Source of the DNA: Alphaproteobacteria bacterium
GTDB lineage: Bacteria > Pseudomonadota > Alphaproteobacteria > Micropepsales > Micropepsaceae
Length of the DNA: 64,000 nt
Assembly (NCBI GenBank): GCA_947474565.1
Contig: CANJIS010000003.1
Span: 1-64,000, forward strand
Reading direction: 5' to 3'
The first letter of the stretch is position 1; each line of letters opens with the position of its first letter. Positions 1 through 9,363 of this stretch are shown here, piece after piece. The translations under genes were made by a program, and so were the position numbers. Under the pieces are notes generated by a model that was not told the DNA's origin, did no database searches, and saw only the letters and a program-made list of their open reading frames with translations.

Positions 1-59
1 ATAATCTCGGCCTCGCGCAGCTTACCGATAATCTCCTCAGGCCCGTGTCTCTTGCCCAT
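1..59 (-). CDS. IS3-family transposase OrfA, N-terminal fragment (cut by window edge)
   Basis: The minus strand from an ATG at 59 encodes MGKRHGPEEIIGKLREAEI, running off the left edge. This is the characteristic N-terminus of the OrfA (helix-turn-helix) protein of IS3-family elements common in alphaproteobacteria. A purine-rich ribosome binding site (GGAGAAGG) sits just upstream. OrfA binds the element ends and is joined to the OrfB integrase by frameshifting in this family. Whether this copy is intact cannot be seen here. Confidence 0.8.
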   Translation of the reverse strand, partial: MGKRHGPEEIIGKLREAEI

Positions 60-122
60 TTTCCTTCTCCTTCAGCGTCCAGACTAAAATAGTCGATGGA
101 CCACTCTGAAGGGGGCAGATCA
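1..122 (-). mobile_element. Edge of an IS3-family insertion sequence (partial)
   Basis: The window opens inside an insertion sequence whose transposase reads leftward out of the window. Downstream of the transposase start (reading +), the sequence runs through a C/G-rich tract and reaches a CA dinucleotide at 121-122. On the minus strand this gives a left end starting TGATCTGCCCCC. IS3-family ends start with TG and finish with CA, so 122 is the proposed boundary. The other end, the rest of the transposase and any target duplication lie outside the window, so the exact boundary is an inference. Confidence 0.65.
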
Positions 123-248
123 ATCGGCTTGAAACCACCCGTTTTGCCGCCAGAAACTGACGCAGAATAGGTTTTGTGGCCGACAAGGCTTTGAAACTTC
201 GCGGCTATTTTGGGGAGCTGGAGAATGCCACTTGGAGAGCAAACTGGG

Positions 249-322
249 TGGCTGGGGGACTAGGATTCGAACCTAGACAGGCAGAGTCAGAGTCTGCAGT
301 CCTACCATTAGACGATCCCCCA
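249..322 (-). tRNA. tRNA-Gln (anticodon CTG)
   Basis: The minus strand folds into a complete cloverleaf of 74 nt. It has the acceptor stem TGGGGGA/TCCCCCA, D-arm GTC..GAC, anticodon stem GCAGA/TCTGC with loop CTCTGAC giving anticodon CTG, and T-arm CTAGG-TTCGAAT-CCTAG. The discriminator is G and the CCA end is encoded. It reads CAG glutamine codons. It stands alone about 130 bp from the IS edge, with no other tRNA beside it. Confidence 0.97.
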
Positions 323-474
323 CCAAGGGCCCTGGGCCCGCGGGAGAGCCCGTTTAGACCAGCAGCGGGCCGCTTTCAAGCGCGCCAACTCCTTAAAATC
401 AGGGGTTTTTTGTTCTCTCTCCCAATCGCTTGCGAACCTGTTAGTTTCCGCCCCCATTCCAGAGGTTTGGTCCC

Positions 475-1464
475 GTGCACGGCCGCTCCACCGGCAGAAA
501 GACCTACCCCGTCAATCCCGCCCATCCGGCGCTGGCGGTGCTCGATCTTGGCACCAACAATTGCCGTCTCCTGATCGCGCGCCCGGCGGGGCCCGAACGC
601 TTCCGCGCGGTGGATTCCTTCTCCCGGATTGTGCGGCTGGGTGAGGGGGTGGCCACCACCGGCATGATCTCCGAGGCCGCCATGGAGCGCACGGTCGCGG
701 CCTTGAAAATCTGCGCCGACCACATTCAAAAAAGCGGTGCCACCCAGGTGCGGGCCATCGCCACCCAGGCGGCTCGGCTGGCTGGCAACGCCGATATCCT
801 GATCGCCCGCGCCCGCGACGAAGCCGGTATCACCCTCAACGTGATTTCTGCGGAAGAGGAAGCCGATCTTGCCGCCCTGGGCTGTGCCCCCCTGGTGGGG
901 CGTAAGTATAAGGGCGCGCTGATCTTCGACATTGGCGGCGGCTCCACGGAAATCATTCATCTGCGCCGCGGGCCCTGGGGGCTGGAAAAGAAGTTCACCG
1001 CTTCGCTGCCCTTCGGTGTCGTGACGCTGTCGGAAACCTATGGCGCCAGCGCACAAAGCCGTCAGGGTTTCGAAACCATGCAAGCCGTGATGCGCGAGCA
1101 ATTTGCGCCCTATGCCGGCCATCCCTATGACGCAGACCATGAACATCTGCTGGGCACCTCTGGCACTGTCACCACCCTGGCGGCGCTGGCGCTCAAGCTG
1201 CCGCGCTATAGCCGGGCGCGGGTGGATGGCAGCTGGCACGAAGTCCGCCAGATTCTGAAAGTGGTGGACCGCACCGCTGGTATGGATGTGAAGGCCTTGT
1301 CGCGGCTCGGCCCGGTGGGACCGGAACGCGCCGACCTGATGCTGGCGGGCGCCGCCATCTTCGCTGCCATCTGTGCGCTATGGCCCAGCCGTATGCTACG
1401 GGTGGCGGATCGCGGTTTGCGCGAAGGGATGTTGCGCCAGTTGCGCGAGGAGTTGGGTCTTTGA
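475..1464 (+). CDS. Ppx/GppA-family phosphatase (short, catalytic domain only)
   Basis: This 329-residue protein has the ASKHA-fold phosphatase signature of exopolyphosphatase/pppGpp phosphatase enzymes. The phosphate-1 motif LDLGTNNCRLL is near residue 23 and the phosphate-2 motif FDIGGGSTEI near residue 155. The likely reaction is hydrolysis of polyphosphate or of the gamma phosphate of pppGpp; the sequence does not decide which. It lacks the C-terminal HD-like domain of long Ppx proteins. The start is GTG at 475. Its stop overlaps the start of rlmE, an arrangement seen in many alphaproteobacteria. A second family member sits at the right end of the window next to ppk, so this copy is more likely the GppA-like one (inference). 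Confidence 0.88.
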   Translation: MHGRSTGRKTYPVNPAHPALAVLDLGTNNCRLLIARPAGPERFRAVDSFSRIVRLGEGVATTGMISEAAMERTVAALKICADHIQKSGATQVRAIATQAARLAGNADILIARARDEAGITLNVISAEEEADLAALGCAPLVGRKYKGALIFDIGGGSTEIIHLRRGPWGLEKKFTASLPFGVVTLSETYGASAQSRQGFETMQAVMREQFAPYAGHPYDADHEHLLGTSGTVTTLAALALKLPRYSRARVDGSWHEVRQILKVVDRTAGMDVKALSRLGPVGPERADLMLAGAAIFAAICALWPSRMLRVADRGLREGMLRQLREELGL

Positions 1465-2123
1465 CTGCCAAGCCGCCGGGCCGCGTTAAACTGAAGAAAA
1501 AGCACACCCAGTCATCGAAGCTATGGCTGGAGCGGCAGCTCAACGATCCCTATGTCAAAGCCGCCAAACAGGAAGGCTGGCGCAGCCGTGCCGCTTTCAA
1601 GCTGATTGAGCTGGATAAGAAATTCCACTTCCTGCGCAAAGGTGTCCGCGTGATGGATCTGGGCTCGGCGCCCGGCGGCTGGAGCCAGGTCGCCGCCAAA
1701 GCCGGCGCCGTGGTGGCCGCCGCCGATGTCCTCAGTATGGAAGACGTGCCCGGCGTCACGTTTTTCCAGGCCGATCTCACCGACGCCGGGACCCCTGCTT
1801 TGTTGCAAGACGCGCTGGGCGGGCCCGCCGATCTGGTGATGAGTGACATGGCCGCGCCCACCACGGGGCACCGTGAGACCGATCACATCCGTACACAGGC
1901 GCTGGTGGAAATTGCGCTGGAGGTCGCCGAAGAGTCGCTCAGACCCGGCGGCGCCTTTATTGCCAAAGTGTTTCAGGGCGGCGCGACTGGCGAATTGCTG
2001 ACGCGGATCAAAAAATCCTTCACCACGGTGAAGCACGTCAAGCCGCCGGCCAGCCGCGCGGATTCGGTGGAGCTGTATCTGGTGGCAGTCGATTTCAAAA
2101 AAACAAAGGCCCCCGTCCGTTAA
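1461..2123 (+). CDS. rlmE: 23S rRNA (uridine-2'-O)-methyltransferase RlmE (FtsJ/RrmJ)
   Basis: This 220-residue Rossmann-fold methyltransferase is expected to methylate U2552 of 23S rRNA late in 50S assembly, using S-adenosylmethionine. The SAM motif DLGSAPGGWSQ is near residue 70. The K-D-K-E catalytic tetrad is visible as RAAFKL, SDMAAP, AKVFQGG and VELYLVA. The ORF track begins upstream at 1380, but the start that fits best is TTG at 1461. That gives an N-terminus beginning MTAKPPGR and a TTGA overlap with the stop of the phosphatase gene, so the two are translationally coupled. An inverted repeat follows the stop. Confidence 0.93.
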   Translation: MTAKPPGRVKLKKKHTQSSKLWLERQLNDPYVKAAKQEGWRSRAAFKLIELDKKFHFLRKGVRVMDLGSAPGGWSQVAAKAGAVVAAADVLSMEDVPGVTFFQADLTDAGTPALLQDALGGPADLVMSDMAAPTTGHRETDHIRTQALVEIALEVAEESLRPGGAFIAKVFQGGATGELLTRIKKSFTTVKHVKPPASRADSVELYLVAVDFKKTKAPVR

Positions 2124-2135
2124 GACGAGGGCCTT
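2106..2135 (-). terminator. Rho-independent terminator for the DUF992 gene
   Basis: A 12-bp stem (AAGGCCCCCGTC / GACGAGGGCCTT, one mismatch) with a 6-nt loop lies between the convergent rlmE and DUF992 genes and overlaps the rlmE 3' end. Read on the minus strand it is followed by a run of seven T, as expected for an intrinsic terminator. Read on the plus strand there is no T-run. Confidence 0.75.
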
Positions 2136-2153
2136 CGCAGATACGAACGCGAA

Positions 2154-2633
2154 TTACATTGCTTCGTGCAGGCTGATGGAGCCGATGCCGGCCGCCACGT
2201 TCAAACCCTTGCTGCCTTCAAGGCTGACCGGCTGCAGAGCGAACGACTTGTCGAAGCCGCCAACCAGGGCATTGGCGCCGACGCCAAGGCCGGCCGTAAC
2301 CTGAGCCGAACCGCCGACATAGTCGCCCGCCAGGGCGCCCTTGCGCATGTCAGAGGTGGGCGCGAACACGCCCCAGACCAGCACGCCGCCTTCGGTGTAA
2401 CCGATATCAACGCCGAACTTGGCGATCGAGCCGGTATAATGCTCGGTACGGCCATTGCCGCGATAGGTGCAGTGCAGGTCCTTGGAAGAACCGAACACAA
2501 AGCCCCAGCCGCTGGCGACATTGCAGGTCAGGTCACCGACGCGCACGCCATGGGGCGCGGCATCGGCAGCGCTCGCGAAAGCAAGACCGGCCACCGCAAC
2601 AGCCGCACCAATCATCAAATGAAACTTCGTCAT
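2154..2633 (-). CDS. DUF992 family secreted protein
   Basis: This is a 159-residue protein with an N-terminal signal peptide (hydrophobic stretch ending ASAADA-A), so it is likely periplasmic. The mature part has the DUF992 pattern: GDLTCNV near residue 34, SSKDLHCTY, then IAKFGVDIGYT and a glycine-rich C-terminal half. Two cysteines (in LTCN and LHCT) could form a disulfide. The family has no established function. A good ribosome binding site (AAGGAG) precedes ATG 2633. It is divergent from guaB and ends at the terminator just downstream. Confidence 0.85.
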   Translation of the reverse strand: MTKFHLMIGAAVAVAGLAFASAADAAPHGVRVGDLTCNVASGWGFVFGSSKDLHCTYRGNGRTEHYTGSIAKFGVDIGYTEGGVLVWGVFAPTSDMRKGALAGDYVGGSAQVTAGLGVGANALVGGFDKSFALQPVSLEGSKGLNVAAGIGSISLHEAM

Positions 2634-2653
2634 ATCTGTCTCCTTGGGGATAA

Positions 2654-4327
<1,674 letters not shown>

Positions 4328-4341
4328 ACCCCAATTCCACC

Positions 4342-4364
4342 ATGGGCGGGCTTGACCCGCCCAT
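4342..4364. terminator. Strong hairpin between convergent genes
   Basis: A perfect 9-bp inverted repeat, ATGGGCGGG / CCCGCCCAT with a 5-nt loop, lies between the end of guaB and the end of the convergent membrane-protein gene. There is no clear T-run on either side, so it may be a factor-assisted terminator or RNA-stabilising hairpin. Similar GGCGGG palindromes are common intergenic repeats in alphaproteobacteria. Confidence 0.45.
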
Positions 4365-4369
4365 CCAAC

Positions 4370-5749
4370 TTATTCCTTCACATCCACCACGGCGTATTGA
4401 TCGCCATAAACGCGATGCCAGCCGGGCATCGTATCCATTATCTGCGCAACGGGGCCGGGCGGCAGGATGCTCCAGGCAATATGCCAGCGCGCCAGCACAT
4501 CGCTCAACGTTTGCCGGTCCGGCTGCATCATGCGGTCGTAATCCGCCAGGAAGGCATCGCCATACATATCGGTACGGCCATCCACGAACACTTTCACGCC
4601 CGAAAAGATCAGATAGCCGCCGAAATCATAAGCATTGAGGACCGGCTGGCTGCGCAAACCCGCCGGCACGTGTCCTAGCGCCGTCATGGGCGTGACGAAA
4701 TCATCGCCGCGGGCGGTTGGAATGGACAGGCGCACCACGATCAACAGCGCCAACAAGCCCGCGCCCACCGGCAACAACCAACCAGGAACGCTGCGCCGTT
4801 CGTCCGGATAGGTGCGCCGCAACCCTTCGGCCACCAGCATGGCGACGACAATGCCGAAAATCATCTGGTGGCGCACATGCGACAGCGCCAGCCACGCCAG
4901 CCCCAGCAAAATCAAAATCCGCAGCGGCGACAGACGCAGCTTGCGCGTCACGCCCAGCCACACCAATCCCGCCAATGCGATCAGGAAAGGCGAGGGCGTT
5001 GTCAGGCTGGTCGGCCCCCATTCGCCGACATTGCGCAGGCTGCCCAGCATCAGAAGCGTGAAAGGAAAGAAAAGGCCATCAAGACCCTGGGGCGTAATCG
5101 CTGCTGCAAGCACCGCAACGATCAGGAACAGGCCCCAGCCTTTCCAGGCCGCCCGATCCGCGATCATCGCTTCCAGCGCGAATGCCGCCGCCAGCGCCAG
5201 CCCGAAGGCGAAGCTGCCATGCAGATTGGCCCAGGCCAGCATCACGCCACCCAGCCACAGGCGCGGGCTTCGTGCCTCGGATCTCGCCTTCAACAATTCC
5301 GCGGTCCACAGCGCCAGCAGCGGCAGCGCCAGCAAATGCGGCCGCGCCAACAGACTGCCGGAAATACAGGCCAGCCCCATCAGGCTCACCAGCAGGGCCG
5401 GCAGCGCCGCGATCCGGCCGCGTACATGGCCCGCAACTGCCGCCGCCGCCGCACCTGCCGCCAGTCCGAACAGCAGATGCTCGCCACTCCAGCCATCCAG
5501 CCGGAACAAGCCTGCCATCACCACTTCGGACAGCCATTCATGGGCGTCCCAGGGCTCGCCGAAAAACGTGAAAGAGAACACGTCGCTTTTCAGCACCGCG
5601 TGCGTGTCCAGCATCCACTGGCCCGCGGCCAGGTGCCACCAGCTGTCGCCGTCATGGAAAATCTGGGGCGCGAAAGCGGCGACGGCAAAGCCAATCAGAT
5701 CCGCGAACAGGGCGAAGATCCGGGCCGGAGAACAGGGAATCGTGGGCAT
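4370..5749 (-). CDS. Polytopic membrane protein, GT-C glycosyltransferase-like
   Basis: This is a 459-residue inner-membrane protein with roughly ten hydrophobic segments and a soluble C-terminal part of about 100 residues. An acidic motif, DGDSWWHLAAGQW, follows the first membrane segment. This is the place where GT-C glycosyltransferases (dolichol-phosphate-mannose type) carry a catalytic acidic residue. A second pattern, NAYDFGGYLIF...VFVDGRTDMY, lies in the C-terminal domain. These features resemble uncharacterised membrane proteins annotated as hypothetical or glycosyltransferase-like; no substrate can be assigned. ATG 5749 is preferred over the TTG one codon earlier. It is convergent with guaB and divergent from rsmB. 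Confidence 0.6.
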   Translation of the reverse strand: MPTIPCSPARIFALFADLIGFAVAAFAPQIFHDGDSWWHLAAGQWMLDTHAVLKSDVFSFTFFGEPWDAHEWLSEVVMAGLFRLDGWSGEHLLFGLAAGAAAAAVAGHVRGRIAALPALLVSLMGLACISGSLLARPHLLALPLLALWTAELLKARSEARSPRLWLGGVMLAWANLHGSFAFGLALAAAFALEAMIADRAAWKGWGLFLIVAVLAAAITPQGLDGLFFPFTLLMLGSLRNVGEWGPTSLTTPSPFLIALAGLVWLGVTRKLRLSPLRILILLGLAWLALSHVRHQMIFGIVVAMLVAEGLRRTYPDERRSVPGWLLPVGAGLLALLIVVRLSIPTARGDDFVTPMTALGHVPAGLRSQPVLNAYDFGGYLIFSGVKVFVDGRTDMYGDAFLADYDRMMQPDRQTLSDVLARWHIAWSILPPGPVAQIMDTMPGWHRVYGDQYAVVDVKE

Positions 5750-5811
5750 CAATCCTCGCGTCGCGCCATCATACTCTATAGAAGGCCAAGTCTAACTTTT
5801 GAGTTTCTCGC

Positions 5812-6987
5812 ATGACGCCTTCTGCCCGCCTCCAGGCGGCCATCGACATCGTGGAAGGGCTGGGCGCTTCGGCGCAGCCGGCCGACCGCTATATAAAAGA
5901 GTGGTTCACCACCCGCCGCTTTGCCGGCTCGGGCGACCGCCGCGCTGTCGGCGAGATGGTGTTTCGGGTGCTTCGCCACCGCGCCTCGCTGGCTTGGCGG
6001 ATGCAAAGCGAAAGCCCCCGCGCCCTGTTGACTGCGGCACTGCTGGCCGATGACATCAATCCGGAAAGCCTGTTCACCGGCGGCTATGGTCCCGCGCCGC
6101 TCACCAACGAAGAACAAGCCGTCATCGCCGCAACGCCCGCACCCGCACCGTCCTGGGTCAAGGGCGAATATCCCCAGTGGCTGGAAAGTGAACTCACCCG
6201 CCGCTTCGGCGACGCGCTGGCCGATGAGATGCATGCGTTCGCCACGCGCGCGCCTGTGGATTTGCGCGTCAACAGTTTGAAAGCGGCGCGCGACGATGTC
6301 CTGGCCGCGCTGAAGATCGATGGTTTCGACGCACAGGCCATCGGCACCCTCGGCATTCGCTGTCCGCCCGGTACGCGCAATCTCGACAAGCATGCGCTGT
6401 TTCTGTCCGGCGCTTTTGAAATTCAGGATCTCGCCGCGCAAACCTCTGTCGAATTGGCGGCGGTCAAACCTGGCATGCGGGTGCTGGATCTGGCGGCCGG
6501 CGCGGGCGGCAAATCGCTGGCGCTGGCGGCGGCGATGCAAAACACAGGTGAGATCATCGCCAGCGATACGCGCGGCGCAGCTTTGGCCGAACTGGAAAAG
6601 CGCGCCAAGCGGGCCGGGGCGGACATCATCCGCGCCCATGTATTGGGCGACCTGCCCACGGGCCCCTTCGATCTGGTTTTTCTGGATGCGCCCTGCAGCG
6701 GCTCCGGCACCTGGCGCCGCCAGCCAGAGTTGAAATGGCGCCTCACACCGGGGCGGCTGTCTGTCCTGGCCGCGACCCAGGACCAGCTTCTGGAACAGGC
6801 GGGTGCATTGGCCGGAACCGCCATGATTTATGCCACCTGTTCCATTCTGCCTCAGGAAAATGAGGACCGGGTGGCGGGCTTCCTAGCCCGAAACCCCGGT
6901 TTTCGGCGTGTCAGGCCGGATTTTCAGGCCTCTCCGGCGGCCAGCGGAATGGACGGATTTTATGCCGCTTTCCTCACCCGCAACTGA
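5812..6987 (+). CDS. rsmB: RsmB/NOP-family rRNA (cytosine-5)-methyltransferase
   Basis: This 391-residue SAM-dependent enzyme probably forms m5C in 16S rRNA. The N-terminal third is a NusB-like RNA-binding region. The SAM site LDLAAGAGGKSLAL is near residue 225. Motif IV, DAPCSGSGTWRR, and the catalytic-cysteine motif YATCSILPQENE are both present. It is somewhat shorter than E. coli RsmB, mainly at the N-terminus, which is common in alphaproteobacterial relatives. The start is ATG 5812. Assignment to the family is firm, but the exact target base (m5C967 in RsmB itself) is inferred. Confidence 0.88.
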   Translation: MTPSARLQAAIDIVEGLGASAQPADRYIKEWFTTRRFAGSGDRRAVGEMVFRVLRHRASLAWRMQSESPRALLTAALLADDINPESLFTGGYGPAPLTNEEQAVIAATPAPAPSWVKGEYPQWLESELTRRFGDALADEMHAFATRAPVDLRVNSLKAARDDVLAALKIDGFDAQAIGTLGIRCPPGTRNLDKHALFLSGAFEIQDLAAQTSVELAAVKPGMRVLDLAAGAGGKSLALAAAMQNTGEIIASDTRGAALAELEKRAKRAGADIIRAHVLGDLPTGPFDLVFLDAPCSGSGTWRRQPELKWRLTPGRLSVLAATQDQLLEQAGALAGTAMIYATCSILPQENEDRVAGFLARNPGFRRVRPDFQASPAASGMDGFYAAFLTRN

Positions 6988-7026
6988 CGCATGACACCTA
7001 CCCGTGGAATTGACTAAAGTCCGGCC

Positions 7027-7470
7027 ATGGGAGCGTTTCGCGATTCCGGGTTTTGCCTTGTCCTGGCGGCATCTTTGCTGCCGGCCGCAGCGGCTTTTGC
7101 CGCCACCTCGGCCAAAGCGCCAACCAAGCCCGCCCCCAAACCAGCCGCCGCCACCGTGGCGCCGCCGCTCGATGCCAATGTTTTGATGACCCAGGCCCGC
7201 CAGGCGCAAACCCGTGGCGAAGCCGAACTCGCGGTGCGCCTGGCACAGGCGGCCATCGTGGTCGCGCCCGCCCGTCCCGACACCTATGTCACCCTGGGCG
7301 ACATGTATATCGCCCAGAACGAGCCTGACTCCGCCCGCAGCTATTACAACGCGGCGCTGTCCATTGATCCCTTCGATGCCGGCGCCAAACAGGCGGTTGC
7401 CGCGCTCGACCGTGGCGCCACCGACCAGCGCGCCGCCAATGTCCAGGGATCGCAGACCGGCACCCCATGA
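7027..7470 (+). CDS. Secreted small TPR protein
   Basis: This 147-residue protein has a signal peptide (hydrophobic [15 protein letters not shown]), an Ala/Pro/Lys-rich linker to about residue 45, then two TPR-like helical pairs containing [17 protein letters not shown] and [12 protein letters not shown]. It is probably a periplasmic protein-protein interaction module of unknown partner. Its stop overlaps the guaA start (ATGA), suggesting co-translation, although no functional link to GMP synthesis is evident. Confidence 0.7.
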   Translation: MGAFRDSGFCLVLAASLLPAAAAFAATSAKAPTKPAPKPAAATVAPPLDANVLMTQARQAQTRGEAELAVRLAQAAIVVAPARPDTYVTLGDMYIAQNEPDSARSYYNAALSIDPFDAGAKQAVAALDRGATDQRAANVQGSQTGTP

Positions 7471-9002
7471 GCGTACTGGTCATTGATTTTGGTAGTCAGG
7501 TCACACAGCTGATCGCCCGCCGCGTGCGTGAGGCCGGCGTGTATTGCGAGATCGTGCCTTTCAACAAGGCCGAAGCCGCACTCGCTAAGAAACCCAAAGC
7601 CATCATTCTCTCCGGCGGTCCTGCTTCGGTCTATGAGAATGATTCGCCGCGCGCGCCAGAGGCCGTGTTCACGGCGGGCGTGCCGGTGCTGGGCATTTGC
7701 TATGGCGAAATGACCATGTCGGTCCAGTTGGGCGGCAAGGTCGAAAGCCATGCCAACAAGGAATTCGGCCGCGCCGATATTCATGTGAAGCACGCGTCGC
7801 CGCTGCTGGAAGGCTTGGCGGAATCCGGCAGCGAACCGGTGTGGATGAGCCATGGCGACAAGATCACCGCCATTCCGCAAGGCTTTATCGCAGTGGCGAC
7901 CTCGGAAAGCTCGCCCTACGCCGTAATCGCGGATGAGAAGCGCCGCTTCTATGGCGTGCAATTCCATCCCGAAGTGGTGCACACCCCGCGCGGCGCCACA
8001 CTGCTATCCAATTTCGTGCGCAACATCGCCGGTATCCAGCCGGAATGGAACATGCACGCCTTCCGCGCCGCCGCGGTGGAAAAAATCCGCAGCCAAGTGG
8101 GCACGGGCAGAGTGATTTGCGGCTTGTCGGGCGGCGTGGATTCCTCCGTCGCCGCTGTCCTGATCCATGAGGCCATCGGCAGCCAACTCACCTGCATCTT
8201 CGTGGATACCGGCCTGATGCGCGCCGGCGAGTCCGGGGAAGTGGTGAGCCTGTTCCGCAATCACTACAACATCCCGCTGATCCACGCCGAGGCCAAGGAG
8301 ATGTTCTTGGGGAGGCTGGCCGGTGTCAGCGATCCGGAAAAGAAGCGCAAGATTATCGGTGCCGCCTTCATCGACGTCTTCGACAAGGAAAGCCAGAAGG
8401 TTGGCGGCGCGGAATTCCTCGCCCAGGGCACGCTCTATCCCGACGTGATCGAAAGCATCTCCGCCACGGGCGGCCCCTCCGTCACCATCAAGAGCCATCA
8501 CAATGTCGGCGGCCTGCCGGACTATATGAAGCTCAAGCTGGTTGAGCCCCTTCGCGAACTCTTCAAAGATGAAGTCCGCGCCCTGGGCCGTGAGCTGGGC
8601 TTGCCGCCCGCCTTTGTCGGCCGCCACCCCTTCCCGGGTCCGGGCCTCGCCATCCGCATTCCGGGTGAGATCACCGACGAAAAACTGGAAATCCTGCGCA
8701 AGGCCGACACCATCTATCTCGATGAAATCCGCAAGGCCGGGCTTTACGATCAGATCTGGCAGGCCTTCGCGGTGCTGCTGCCGGTCAAGACCGTGGGCGT
8801 GATGGGCGATGGCCGCACCTATGACCATGTCTGCGCCTTGCGCGCCGTCACCTCGTCCGACGGCATGACCGCCGATTATTTCCCCTTCGACCACAACTTC
8901 CTGGGCCGCGCCGCCACCCGCATCGTCAACGAAGTGCGCGGCATCAACCGGGTTGTCTACGACATCACCAGCAAGCCGCCGGGTACGATAGAGTGGGAGT
9001 GA
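7467..9002 (+). CDS. guaA: GMP synthase (glutamine-hydrolysing)
   Basis: GuaA aminates XMP to GMP using glutamine and ATP. The 511-residue protein has an N-terminal class I glutamine amidotransferase domain (nucleophile in GICYGE, His/Glu in [11 protein letters not shown]). This is followed by the ATP-pyrophosphatase domain with P-loop [10 protein letters not shown] and the C-terminal dimerisation domain ending KPPGTIEWE, the standard GuaA terminus. ATG 7467 gives the canonical start [11 protein letters not shown] and overlaps the upstream TPR gene by 4 nt. Together with guaB this completes the guanine branch in the same chromosomal neighbourhood. Confidence 0.97.
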   Translation: MSVLVIDFGSQVTQLIARRVREAGVYCEIVPFNKAEAALAKKPKAIILSGGPASVYENDSPRAPEAVFTAGVPVLGICYGEMTMSVQLGGKVESHANKEFGRADIHVKHASPLLEGLAESGSEPVWMSHGDKITAIPQGFIAVATSESSPYAVIADEKRRFYGVQFHPEVVHTPRGATLLSNFVRNIAGIQPEWNMHAFRAAAVEKIRSQVGTGRVICGLSGGVDSSVAAVLIHEAIGSQLTCIFVDTGLMRAGESGEVVSLFRNHYNIPLIHAEAKEMFLGRLAGVSDPEKKRKIIGAAFIDVFDKESQKVGGAEFLAQGTLYPDVIESISATGGPSVTIKSHHNVGGLPDYMKLKLVEPLRELFKDEVRALGRELGLPPAFVGRHPFPGPGLAIRIPGEITDEKLEILRKADTIYLDEIRKAGLYDQIWQAFAVLLPVKTVGVMGDGRTYDHVCALRAVTSSDGMTADYFPFDHNFLGRAATRIVNEVRGINRVVYDITSKPPGTIEWE

Positions 9003-9310
9003 GTGTGGGCGGGCAGTCTGCGCCCCATGTTCTCATTATCTATGAGGTGGCCGATTACGCCGCCTGGAAGATTGTCTTTGATGACGCCGCCGCCATTCGC
9101 CGCGAAGCCGGCGAACTCTCCTATCAGCTTCTGAAATCCGAAGCCGACGCCAACCGCATTGTCCATTTCTCCCGCTGGCGTTCGCTGACGGCGGCGCGGG
9201 CATTTTTTGAATCGCCCCGGCTGGAGGAAATCCGCCGCCAGGCCGGCGTGAAGGTGCCGGAATTCCTTTATCTGGAAGCGCTGGAAACCGGCGTCCTGGA
9301 GCAGGAGTAA
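8999..9310 (+). CDS. Small ABM/cyclase-like ferredoxin-fold protein
   Basis: This is a 103-residue protein with the pattern of small dimeric alpha/beta-barrel proteins of the antibiotic-biosynthesis-monooxygenase-like superfamily: an edge strand (HVLIIYEV), then [20 protein letters not shown], a central strand, and [19 protein letters not shown]. No catalytic residue can be assigned, so enzymatic activity is unproven. Possible starts are GTG 8993, GTG 8999 and GTG 9005. 8999 is chosen because it gives a GTGA overlap with the guaA stop, matching the style of the region. Confidence 0.6.
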   Translation: MSVGGQSAPHVLIIYEVADYAAWKIVFDDAAAIRREAGELSYQLLKSEADANRIVHFSRWRSLTAARAFFESPRLEEIRRQAGVKVPEFLYLEALETGVLEQE

Positions 9311-9363
9311 ACCGCTCGCAGGCGGAGTTTTCGCACAAACTGGAATGATTGCAGAGCAGCCTC

